NCBI RefSeq assembly: GCF_947623445.1
Contig: NC_135247.1
Coordinates: 15,874,501-15,938,500 of the forward strand
Length of the DNA: 64,000 nucleotides
Direction: 5' to 3'
Origin: Clavelina lepadiformis
Lineage: Eukaryota > Chordata > Ascidiacea > Aplousobranchia > Clavelinidae
In this document: piece after piece, positions 49,858-61,800 of the stretch
Numbering within the stretch: the first letter of the stretch is position 1
Layout of the letters: each line of letters begins with the position of its first letter
Position numbers and translations under genes: made by a program
The notes under the pieces: generated by a model
What the model was told of the DNA's origin: nothing
Databases searched by the model: none
The model's input: the letters and a program-made list of their open reading frames with translations, nothing else

Positions 49858-50055
49858 CAGTGGTTCCCTACCTTTTTTGCTGCTCGTACCCCTTTTTCAG
49901 GTCAGAGCATTCTTCGTACACCCAAAAAAATCCTGATGGAATTTTTCATATATATATTGAAAAACTCCATCATTTTCATATATATATTGCTCTGTGGCCC
50001 AAGGATCTTCGTACCCGTTGATGTTCAATCTCGTTCCCCCAGTTGGGAACCCCTG
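49858..50055. mobile_element. hAT-type MITE, 198 bp, with perfect target duplication
   Basis: Starts CAGTGGTTCCCTACC and ends GTTGGGAACCCCTG, an inverted repeat with two mismatches. It is flanked by tcttaagg on both sides (49850-49857 and 50056-50063). Internally a TATATATATTG word is repeated about 40 bases apart. No coding capacity. The terminal sequence resembles the element at 28970, so both may use the same transposase source. Confidence 0.92.
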
Positions 50056-53000
50056 TCTTAAGGTTTGCTTTACGCCGTTTACGGAGATTAGTTTGGTTGA
50101 TGTTTTGAGAGTGCTGCTACTGCTGATCTTGTCAAAATTACTACAATTTGCAACACGTGCTTGCACGTCCTAATTTAACGGCAACAAACGAAATCGCGGT
50201 TGTTTGGTAATTGTTTAAGTCAGTAAGAGTTAGCATTTTTTGAGGTTAATTGTGTGATAAAATGTTTTTGGATTGTGGTTACGACGTCGTTTAAGTCCAA
50301 AGAATCTCTTTGCACCTTCAGTTATCACGTATTTACTCGGAAAAGAACAAACAAAAACACGGTTTGTTATGATGTAAGTGTTGGAAATAGCACCGCATAT
50401 ATCCCGGATAATGTACAATAAAGTTTACATAAAGAAGTACCGGGGAATGCGGGCGACCGTATCGTTGCTATGGAAACGTTTACAATTTTTTCGTGCGTAC
50501 ATCCGTTCGGGTAAAAAGGTAATGAAAACATTTATTTATCGTATGGCGACCACGCAATCTGTTTGGACCGCGATGTTCAAGACAAGGGGGACCATTTTTA
50601 TTTGCTCAGCGGTCCCAGGGGACCTAGTTCATTCTTCGTCGGTTTGAACCAGGTGTGACATGTCTATGTCAGGTGTCACTCTATGGAATTAAGTTATGTA
50701 CAGAAAAAGAAACTAGTAGGGGTTTTGTGTTAATCGGTATAGAAAAGCGTACGGTTACATAAAGGTGAAAAAAGGGGGACCGTTGGCTTTAACGATGGTT
50801 TCTAAGAGATAAGAGAAGTGAATCATCGCACTGTAAGATTTTTGTATTAAGATGTGCACAAACTACGAGCTAAAAGGGTCATGTATGTTAGTCAGTTCAA
50901 GCTGTTGCCAGTGACTAACGTTTAGGTGCTTGCTTTTTAGCAACTTATCAAATGCATGTTTACTTGTTATTTAGACATGCTTCGAGAAAATCACGAAGTG
51001 GCGTTGAAACCAGTCACGGGCGAAGCACGCAGTTACGTTTTATCGCCTCAGGGTGAACTCCATGTGAGGAGGTCGCAACGGCGCTTTGTATAGTGCGTTC
51101 GAAATATGTTTATTCTTGAATGCAGCGGGCTCTTCCGTGTTATTGGAGGTGGTCTTATGATAACGTTCAAGTTACGCTATGACGTTTTCAAAATTTGTCG
51201 CTGAGATACTTGACTGATGATTGAAGCCTGTTTTAGTAGCGCTGGGCAGAGTTGGTTTCCTGGCGCTTTCAAAAAACTTGCTGGTTATTTTAATAATTTC
51301 ACGCTTTTACCGTAAAGCTTTGCATTTTAGTTCGCGACCTCTACTGCGGACAGGCTTACAATTATCGAATCGTTTTATAAGGCCGTTGGTGACTCCCGTT
51401 AGGTGACAAAACAAAATTTCTGAGGTAATTTTATCGCCTCCTTTTATCTGCAGCAGACGAGCCAAGCTTAGGTAATGGCCACAAACAATGAACGCAGATC
51501 CAAGCAGATCCCAACCGACGCCCGTGCTAAGATCTTTACTAATTTTTAACAATTACCAAGGGTGGCATTTTGCTTTCATGTGACATTGTTGCCTCATTTT
51601 AAAGGCTTTTGTTCACACAACAATCTTCTTGCATTTCTAGCGTTTACGAGCGCTTGCAACAAAGAGTTAGGTTGCCCCCGAAACTCTCTGGATGCCTTCA
51701 AAGTTTCCGCTTGCCTTGCAAGATGTGTAGGGTTGCTGCATTTGATATCTTTTTAATTTGTTTTTGGAATGTGGCGACAAAGTACAACAATGGGGATGGG
51801 CTAGGGCTTCATCTCATACCTGTGGGAAATGTTAAGCGCAATTCAAATACTTTTTACCGTTCTTTTAGCTTAGATTTGAGCGTAGACAAGCTACGATGAA
51901 GTATAAATGCCACCCTGCCTATTGTTAATAGTTACTGAGCTAGAAAGTCTCAAGTAGGTCTCGCGTTCCTCGATAACTGTTATGATACGTTTTGTCTTTA
52001 TTGCAAAACCGCTTGGTTTTAATAAAAAAACTACTGTATTCCCGAGGATGATTTTTGGAGCCTCAAAATAGACAAAATATGGATCCAAACAAGTCAAATC
52101 TTGGGCCAGTTAGTTACATGGTTAAATGACAGAAGATAATCTTTTGACGTCTTTTTCTGTCACACAATCCCAATCGGCCAAACAAGCATGGGTCACGCGC
52201 AATAGAGCGTAAACTCTTCAGTTATGGAGAACTGTTAGCAAAATCTTGTCACAGTCGTTAAATGATCAACTCGGGCCTCGAGTCGTGAGTTATAGCAAGT
52301 CAGGTGCTTAGTGGACAAGTTGAGTTAAACACTCACATCCAGTTGGGGATACCTTGACCCCAAGAATGGTTTTAGCTAAGTATCCAGCGGAAGATAAGTT
52401 TGTGTTCAGGATGAGTCCTTTGGCAAGCTTCCAGAACTAGAAAATAGTTTGCGTGAAGAATAATTTGAACACACACAGTTGTAAGTACGGTATACTATAT
52501 AATATAACGGTGCGCACGGAACCTTAAAACGCGTAAGGAATTTCTGATCGTCATAATCCAATTGCGTTAAACATTTTATAGAGGATTAGATTTTGAGTCC
52601 AAAATAGCTTTCGGGCTCGTTCGAGGTTCTGCGTCTTTTGCTACAGGGATCATTAATCTTACATCAGAATGGAAAAAGTGCCGTAATCGCTGTTTCAGCT
52701 TCCCACAGATGGATTTGCACCAAAACAAAATCTAATTTAGATCTTTTGTAATGTCTTCATGTTGTCTAAACGTGGAACACCAACGTAGCACTTGAGTAAA
52801 AATAATCTTAAGTGCATTGAGAATTAATCGATTTGTTGTTTGATTGTTTTTGCACGCTACGATTTCTCGATTTGACCAATAGTTTTTGCGGTTTACCCGC
52901 AAAGCTTGAATTATTTACGCTGGCCCATTTGTATCTCGTATTTGTATGTACAAAGCACCAAAGCTCGCCACAAAATCTGTTTACGTGTAGTGTCTGGTTG

Positions 53001-54971
53001 TCGTAACACTTAAAAAGTCTTGTTCGAATGACAGGAGCTGAATTTGTTTGTGGTGAACTTTAATTCATCCTGCGTATAAAAGCTACGATCTTTTGTGCAA
53101 TTGACCGAAACGCGCACAGTTTGGATGTAATCGTCAGGCAAAGTTTCTTGGTTGTTGCTGAAATTACTGTAATGCTTTCCGCCTTCAGGCAACTGCTTGT
53201 CGCAACATGAAAGTCTCCGCTGTGTTGTTCTGTTATCCTTGCCCGGGACATGTTACACTGTTTCGCTGTGGGTTTACGGCGGTCAAGGCTAGCTATTTGC
53301 GATGTCATCTTTGGTTAAACATCGAGATCTGTAATTAAGCTTTCAATGCAAGGAGCTGTAACTGCGTATTACCGTCATGAGTAATTCCATGCGGTGAGTT
53401 TAACGTGAATCCAAAATCACATTTGGACATTTTACGCTACGCTATGTTATTGAAAATAAGGTGCTGAAGTACAGTGGTTATTTTGGATTGAAAATCGTGG
53501 GAAAATGGATTAAGTAAAAATATGTCTATAGTGTAATTGCTACACAGACTTCTGCGCAATGTTTATGGCATTGAATTCTATCTGATTTTGTCTTATTTTA
53601 AACAAGCAAAAGCTTTAATTTAGCGATAAGCTTCTATCTTTGTCGGCGCTGAAACGATGGTGAAGATCTGGGCATAAGGTTCATGCTGTGTTACCCGGTA
53701 TAAGTCGTTCTATGATGGCCCCTGACAAATTACTGTTACAATCCCTGGTGACTATTGATTTTTGGCTTACATAATGACACGTGTACTTCACTGTGGCATT
53801 CTTTTGTCATGGTTAGTTGGTTGATTTATAGCTATTTAAATAGTTGGTTAACCACTAAGGTAGTGAGTCTTTGGAGGCGTATATCCGTGAAATTGTAGGA
53901 GAAATGGTTTCAAGACAATCGCTTGCGTCTCACCATTACAAGTTACTTGGTAATTTCTCGATACACGCAAGTCAGCGGTCCACGTTTTGTCCAACTTTCC
54001 CATCATAAAAGCTGCTAAACCGTTTTACTTCAAACACAATAAACGGTATCAAAATTGAAACAAATCGCAATCATTTACCTCTCAACGCTTGATTTGTTTT
54101 AGTGCTGATGTTTGATAGCATAATTGCTGCTTGGTTATTAGAAGGCAGGGGATGTAGGTGCTTCATACCAAACTGCAAGTAATCAACCGGTGCTCTTTTA
54201 TCTGTTTGAGAATGTTCTTTTGTCATTTAACATCGATTATCGAACTTGTTCAGCGATTAGTAGTTTGACGTATAAATTATGAACTATCGATTTTAGATCT
54301 CATCTATATTATGAAAGGTCACTACATCACGGACATTTGTGCTGTTAGGTCGTAATTAACAATTCATGGATGTCCAAAATGCACAGCGGTTGACAACCTT
54401 TCCGCTCGTTAGCCTGAAAGGCATCGTTACGAGCAAGTTTCATCGCCGCAAATGTTTTTTATTGTTTCGTTACGTCAATACTAAAATAGATTTCCGTAAC
54501 CTGTGTTTTGTAGATTGCGTTAACGCTTTTCTATGTTTTTACAGGATGTATATTTGTAACATATAATTTTAGGTGAAAATCGTTTGAACACATGTAAGCT
54601 TATAGCATATGATAATCTTTTGTAGTGTTCTTTTAGTCGTAACAAGATCTTTACTTTTACAAATCAACCACAACACTTAATTTAGTAAGTTTAAAACTCT
54701 GGTAACTACCTACTCTAATACACATATAAATACATGTTGTACTGTAAAGTAAATAACAGTGGATTCACGTTGCATTAGATAAGGGGCTTCTATATAACCC
54801 TGTATGTACGAAGCTTGTAGCTCAATGTATTTCTTTAGTAAAAGAACTTGTACGGAACTAACGCAGAACGAGCCGTAAATGAGTCTATCCCGTTTAAATT
54901 TCTCCTCTCCTTGTCTCCTAGCTTTTATCGCGGTGTCTGTTTGCGTTTCTAATCTGATTGTTTATTTGCAG

Positions 54972-55016
54972 GTTTTGGTGATAGCCGCAAGTAATTAACA
55001 ACTGCTGGAGAGAATG
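54972..55016 (+). CDS. Candidate alternative first coding exon (ATG only) of the coiled-coil gene
   Basis: Bounded by a good acceptor (TTGTTTATTTGCAG) and a strong donor (GTACGT). It ends exactly on an ATG in context GAGAGAATG. Spliced in phase 0 to the exon at 62456 it would give a protein starting M-VRKSDYDN. Two in-frame stops precede the ATG, so the rest is 5' UTR. No transcript evidence is available. Confidence 0.35.
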
Positions 55017-58000
55017 GTACGTAATGTGCATTTATTTGTCACGTATTATATAGGTTATGAAATTATTAATTTACCGACATATGAGTGAACAAGAAACATG
55101 TAAAAAGCATTGTAAAATCGTAGCTAGTTCTTGCAGAATCGAACTCTAATGTCGAGATTTAAAATCTGGTTTGTCGATTAAATTCGTTTAAAGAGAAACT
55201 AACACTTGCAGTTGAATAACAGTGCTGTAATATGTATAAAGCTGTACAGCTGTAATATGTATAAAGCAGTTGATGATGTTGACCAAAATGTCACTGACCG
55301 ACCCAAATGCGGGATATAGAAATTATTACCCAGATAAACCCGTTCGATTGACGGGGTATATAAATTAAATGTTTAGATGCTTTTTTCAAATGGGTTTCCT
55401 ACTACATAGAGCAGATACTGTTTCAGACTGAGTTCTTGTCAGTTTGCGAGGTTACTGATCATTTAGTAATTAGCTGTAATTAATAGACAATGGTATTCAC
55501 CAACTAATGCGTGTATCCGTAACCAGTGCACGGTATAAGTCTATTTAATAATAACCACCTTATACAAACGTTACCGACGTTACAAATATCTGGTGACCGG
55601 CAAAAGAAATAATTTCCTTTGTTAAATATACAAAGGGCGCCAATTGACATTTTGATAGCTACTGCGCTATGGGATTTCTAGGCTAACACAAATATTTGTT
55701 TTTTATTAACGTTTCTGTAATTTCTGGAAATGTCGTTTTCTTACAAGTAATTGAAAATGTCTAGACCTGAAGTGTGCTCTGGAAGCCAAGCGCCAGAAAT
55801 GTCATGCTATGCTGTTCAATATATATGCGGTTAATTTATTGGTTTTCAATTTGTACATGTGAGGTATTATTAAAAAATAGTTACATCACCTCCAAACCTC
55901 AGCAGAAGGACCTGTCTAAAACATCCCGGCTCTAAGCGCGTTTGACCTTGCTATGTTAACATAAAGCACGACGGTTTCTCTTTTAATAATATCGTGTAAT
56001 GTTTGGTTTATTTGCCTTAGAAGCCGGCCAAGGTGAAGTTGTCACAATGACGGCAGTATAACTCGGTTAGTTTGCTTGTGTACGCTAGGGCTTAACCTTT
56101 AACAGTTATTATTGCAATCCAGGCTTAACCTACATTGTACACTTTTGGAAACATCAACCACGTTCAAAGCAAAGGTCTAATTGCTAATTCGTACCGTTTG
56201 GTTTCAACTTTATTCAGATTGCAAAGGGTCTTAATCCATAGCACAACCAAAAATTGTTCTGTTTTGTTGTGATTTCATTTCACGCACTAACGAAGCGCGA
56301 AATGCGAGATCAAGTTGAATTAACGACGATTCTATGTGAGTAAGTCCAAAGGAATTAGTTCTTTCGGTTATTTTGCAAAAATGCCACATCACATAAGCTT
56401 GAAACGTCTGTAACAGACTTCGGACGCATATGTCGGTTCAAGGTTCTTCATACGTCTAATTCAGGATCCCAGCCGAGCGGTGAAACATACGAAAGACAAG
56501 ATGGCGACTTATATAGGATATTAAGTGAATCACCCCGGGATTACAGCTGCCTGGTTGTGTGAGGCAGGTCTTCGAAGAGGTCTCGACATTTGACAGCTTG
56601 TCGCCGGCTCAGAGTAGGTCCGAAAAAATTGCCAGTCTAAACTGAAATCCCTCGAGTCTATATCTGGAAACAATAACGGGTATTCGGAATATGTTTGTGG
56701 AAAGTTCCCTTCAACAAACATTGCTGCGGCCTACTTCAGAGTTCCGGGTTTAGATTGGCTTAAGCTTTCGGGTGAAACGAGATTTAGGCTGCCAGGGACC
56801 ACTCATAAGGTTTGATTGATGGTTTTGCTGAATTGCGAACAAATGAAATTGATATTTTGTGGAAGCATGCACAGTTGCATACTTGCTGTTATTGAAGACG
56901 ATATAACCGCGTGGCATGCATTATTAAGAGTATAATTATTATCACATACAATACTATATGAAAGACTACCCTACACTTCCTTATCTGTGTTCGTGTGGGG
57001 CAACGCCCGTGAGCCAAGTGTTGAATATTTCACTAATGTAGGCCTAACGCTACATCATTCACCTGCTTTAACGATTACGTAATGCCGCGTTTATGGTGAA
57101 AAGAAATGACATCATTTTATGTCGTTTTGGGTGTCGGTTCTCAATAAGCACTTATACACAACAGGCACCGTACACTTAACATAGCTCAACGGCCAAGAGC
57201 AATTGTGCAAAGTTATTGAACGATTGATCGTGCACTTCACGTAGCATCCTTGTGTTCTAAAAAATACGATGGACGGTGGCAGTATGTAATAAAAATGTAA
57301 CCTGTAGAAGTTGTCTCACCGTATATGGTGCACGCTCTAGCTTGCGATTTTAATTTCAGAGTTAATTGGCGTTGCTAAGGTTTACAGCTAAGCGCTTATT
57401 TCCAAGAATACTTTTCATTCCTTCATCAATTCCAAACAGATTAATAAGGGTTAGCATCATAGGCTATGATTCTATGGTAATAACCGTTGTTTTACAAGTA
57501 ATAATTAAGCTGTTAGTTGCTCAAGTACGTTACGTGACGCATGTTGGATATAGCAAAATAATGAAAGGATTAAATCATGGAAGGGTTACGAATAAATCCG
57601 CTTCACCTGAATAAATCAATGTATCATAACTCGGTATGATTTTGCAACGTGGAATTTTGCTTTGTCTAAAAAAAACGCAGGCGCACCCAAAAATTGTGGA
57701 CCAAAATGCGGATTTAAAAGGATTTAACCTGCTTTTAGTTGGTTTAACGAGCCAAAAATTAGTCTTTGCTAATATTTGACATTAGTCAGCTGTGGCGTAA
57801 GTTGCTTGAACGTTGGATGAAGTTTATAAAACTAGTGGCGTTTACAGTTTGTTTAGGAAAAGTTTGGAACCACATCGTGATGGTTTTAGAGCAAAGTTGG
57901 TTAGTTTTGTTACTTGACTCTGTGTACGCCAACATTAACATAGTCTTCAGCATGCGTCATGACCTTGGAGTTGAAAGGTCATGCGCAAGTGACGACAGTC

Positions 58001-58857
58001 GCATTCGTTTTTGTGCATCAAAAGTATTATGTTACTTTAATTGTTTTAGTTTAAGTTAAGTGGTAGGTTTTAAATAAATTACGAGATAAAAGGTTGACAA
58101 TTTCGCAAAAACTTCAAAACTAACTTTTCCACTTTTTTCTAGCACACCCCTTCTAATTAGTGATTTCGCAAACTTTTTTCTATTCTACTTGCACCGTTAA
58201 CTTTGGAATGCAAGTTAAACTACCTTCGTTAATGGCCCGTGGGCATTTTAGGCGATTTTAGGATCATTTTCGTCAAACCTTATATTAGACCGAGTGAAAT
58301 ATGCTCACAGTCAGGAAAAAGCCACTTTGTAAACGGCAGACATGAAATAAAATTTCATCTACTAATTGTTTTGGAAAGTCATAAAGAAATTATGTGAAAA
58401 CGCGGGACGCCCGTCTTTGTAAGAGTTCGAAAAACTTTTTACGAAAGCAGTATCAGATATGCCGAGGTACAAACCCACAAAATACAGCCCCACCGCACTT
58501 ATTAGTTAACACGACCCATTTAGATCCCGCACGTGCGTCATCGATCATTTTTCGTGACGCTATAACGTGAGTTAAAACGAAACCCAATTTCAACGTTTCG
58601 CTCACTTGACGGTCTATAGGTTGTTATTAACATCAGGTTTTTTTTAATCAGGAGTAGTTCTTCGTTTTGTGTCGGTCTTAACACGTCGTCGGGATCATCA
58701 TCACAGGGTGGTTCGGTATAGTTTTAAGACGACGGTTTAGTAATGACCAGCTTGTAATAACGAAAGATTATCCTTTGTGACGTAGAAAGTACAATCCGAT
58801 TGTGACCCGCGTCAAGACTCAGCCAATCTACTACGTCACAGCAATCAAGCTGCAAGC
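55017..58857. other. Upstream region or intron of the coiled-coil gene
   Basis: No recognised exon. It includes a 19-bp direct repeat GCTGTAATATGTATAAAGC (55224-55242 and 55249-55267). A GC-richer patch near 56460-56770 includes AAGATGGCG, a YY1-like word, just before TATATA (56508-56525). None of these is proven functional. Confidence 0.35.
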
Positions 58858-61800
58858 ATGAAAGCCCTCGAACCGGCCAGAAATCCACATCAGGTCGACC
58901 AGCTTAACGTGAGTAATGATAAACTGGAATATTGTTATGAAATACTCAGCATATTTGACGATACGACTCAAAGATGATCTTATTTGTTAAGATCCCATTA
59001 CTTGGCATACAACACCCGATAAATAGGGAAATTTCTTTTAAAGTTTTAAAGCTTGACCTATTTAAATGATGGAGATAAGATATGTCAAGTACACGTTGCC
59101 ACATTTATGACTACGAAACCAATATAGCTCCATATAGTAAAAATAGATGCAATATTATCTTCCCTTTAAATCTGCTGTTCCGCTGTTAGATTTATTTTTG
59201 AATGCCAGAGACATTGAATTATTTCCATATTTAACTTGGTCAAGGTATACCTTGCGCAACACAACTGAATCGTATTATAGCAGCAGATTTCGTTACGGTT
59301 AGGATAAAGTCAATTTCCTCAGAGCATCTCCTGTTCAGAATCACTTGGTTTGTAAGCTTAGCCTTAGCCCCACTTTATCATCATAATCTCATCCTAATTA
59401 CGTACTTGTAAGTGAAACAAGACTCCCCTCAGCTTGCAGCAAACGTAAAGGATGCTACGACTTCACTGGTTATTTCCGTAAATACGCTCAGTAAAAGGCC
59501 GACTTAAGGTTTGGAAAATTAATTTCCTTTTGTCAGTTCTGTGGTCATGTTTCGCAACTGCGACTTAACCTAAACCGCGCGTGCTTGCCCGTATTCAATT
59601 GTTTACGTGTTGATGTACCTGCCAGCTGGCGGCGTTTTTATTAAGACGGATTGGCAGTTGATATACGAGGGTAGAGTAGAATAGAGACGTGAAACGGTGT
59701 CAAGTAAGCAAAATTGAACTGAAAATGTATACGTTTTCCCTCGTAATTTGACTCTGCTATCAAGATCGCTTTTTTAAGCTTGGAAGGATTTAAAAACAAA
59801 TCGTTTGTCTTACTTAACCGTGCTCTCTAACGCTCGTCAGCCGTCTTTACATAATGGGATAACGTGTTTTATGGATCAAAGAAGATATATTCACCGCTAG
59901 TTTATTGTTCGTTTTGGGGATTTGAAATTATTGTTGGTGGTATAGCATAAGCATTTTGTCAGCTGTAGATATACAGGTTAGCTTTGAAAACGAAATAGGC
60001 CATTTTCAAAACATTTGAAAGCCGTGGGAATGACTTCTTGTTTAGGGTTTGGTTTTCCAATTTGTTTGCTTAGGGCGGTTGAAGTGACAATTTTTGTCCT
60101 GTAATATTATGATTTTTCTGTTATTCTTACTGTCGGTGAATGATATCCCGTGTTTAAAGAGAAAGTTTAAAGTTTTTGAACGTAGCCGTTGTTATTCAAG
60201 TAACGTTAATAACTGTTTGCTTAGCTGGATGAATGATCCCCTAAAATCGTCTAGATTTGTGGCTCAAAGGCTATGCACAAAAACACATCATGGTTACTGT
60301 GTAAGACTTCCCCCTTTGTATCTGTTTCAACCAAAAACAGCCTTCAAAGGCGGGGTAAAACGAAAGAGTAACAAGGTTTTCCGGTCTGATTCATTTAGTA
60401 TCTTTATAGGACTTTGAACTATAAAAAACCCATTAAGTACAACTGCGCACCTGGATAATTTTCACAATAAACCTACTTCCTTCCTAAAGTTTGGACAAAA
60501 TTGTACAAATTTTACGACGCCGACAAGAACAAGTGGCCGGTAAGATACGATGCACGTCCTGGTACCTGAAATAAACGTGATGGATTCTAATTATACTTTT
60601 TAACATAAATTGATGTTATTTTATTTTATGAACGTATAATTAACTCTATGGCTCTGGTCTGCCACAGCTACGTGACCCAGGTAATAAATATTATACGTTA
60701 CGGCATATATCGGTATAGTCATTATATATATCTTACTGTATATAACATAATTCTCCAATACACACAAGTCCTCTTTCTTCCGAAGTAACTGGACAGTTTG
60801 CTTCGGAGAAATAGGCGTTGTTTGGAAGGATTTCTCATTAAAACCTGTCCCGTAACATCACGAATATGCAGAAAACCACAAAAATCTTCTTTGACGCAGC
60901 TATGTGTGAAAATATGGCAAACACGGCCATTTGGTGCATGCTAAACACCAAACTTAAAAAATTCTGCGAAAAATGCCAAGCACGTGGAAAGAATGGGTGG
61001 ATTAATTATTTTTCACACGTGTTATATAATCTTACGTTCACTTTTTGTAATGTACGACCAGCCTGCTACAACGTATGTATATACAGTACACAGGCAATGC
61101 TTACATTTAGCACAAGTTAAAAATGTGCTTGTTTTAAGACTTGTAAGCTAAAGTGTTCAACTGGACATATCGAAATATCAACCCTTCTCACTGAAACATG
61201 TAAAGGTTTCCGTATGGTATTCTCCAAGGGCCCATGCCGGGTGTATATATGAGCTTTCTTGCGGTTGCATTGTAACAAAAGTCGATCGCAGTTGGACACG
61301 TACAATGTTTTCTTTTTATAGTAAAATTGCTGCGAGTCGTGCAAAAGAAACGCTTTGTGTAAAAGCCAACATACTTAAATTTGGTCGCGAAACGGCTGGC
61401 ATTGTGCTACGATTGCGATCTCCTTGTGGTTACTATCTTCTGCCGATCATGCTGGTTTCAGCTATGGAAAGCATTGCAAACGTTTTTGTACGTTATAATA
61501 ACCTATAGGTAACTATTTTTCCTGCAGTATTTTTGTACAATATGCATCACATTTTAAGTTTCGTGTGGGCCTATCTGTGAAATCCTGTATAGTTGCGCTT
61601 GAATAAAGATTCTGAAGCCCCAAAGCCTCTAGAACATGATTATTTTTGCTGTTGCACAGTTACTTTTGCATTTCTTGTCGGGCATAACCATAAACCCACT
61701 AAACCAATAATTGCTGGCTATGAATGCTACGTTTTAAAGCCCGTATTTTCGAACCTTGTATCTGGTTCCGTGGTGAAGTATAATAGCAAACAATTGCGAT

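Larger units (their letters stand above)
37227..54971. other. Long stretch without a recognisable gene
   Basis: About 18 kb in which I could not support any coding exon on either strand. Reading frames reach at most 139 codons (43292-42873, minus strand) and have no family motifs or splice-consistent continuation. A somewhat GC-richer block lies near 48940-49110. Only small repeats, listed separately, were defined. It may contain regulatory DNA or 5' UTR exons of the downstream coiled-coil gene, but this is inference. Confidence 0.4.

Noticed and set aside
50560..50790. GGGGGACC-rich words resembling the MITE at 35855
   Set aside because: No matching inverted ends or target duplication could be found, so no element is called.
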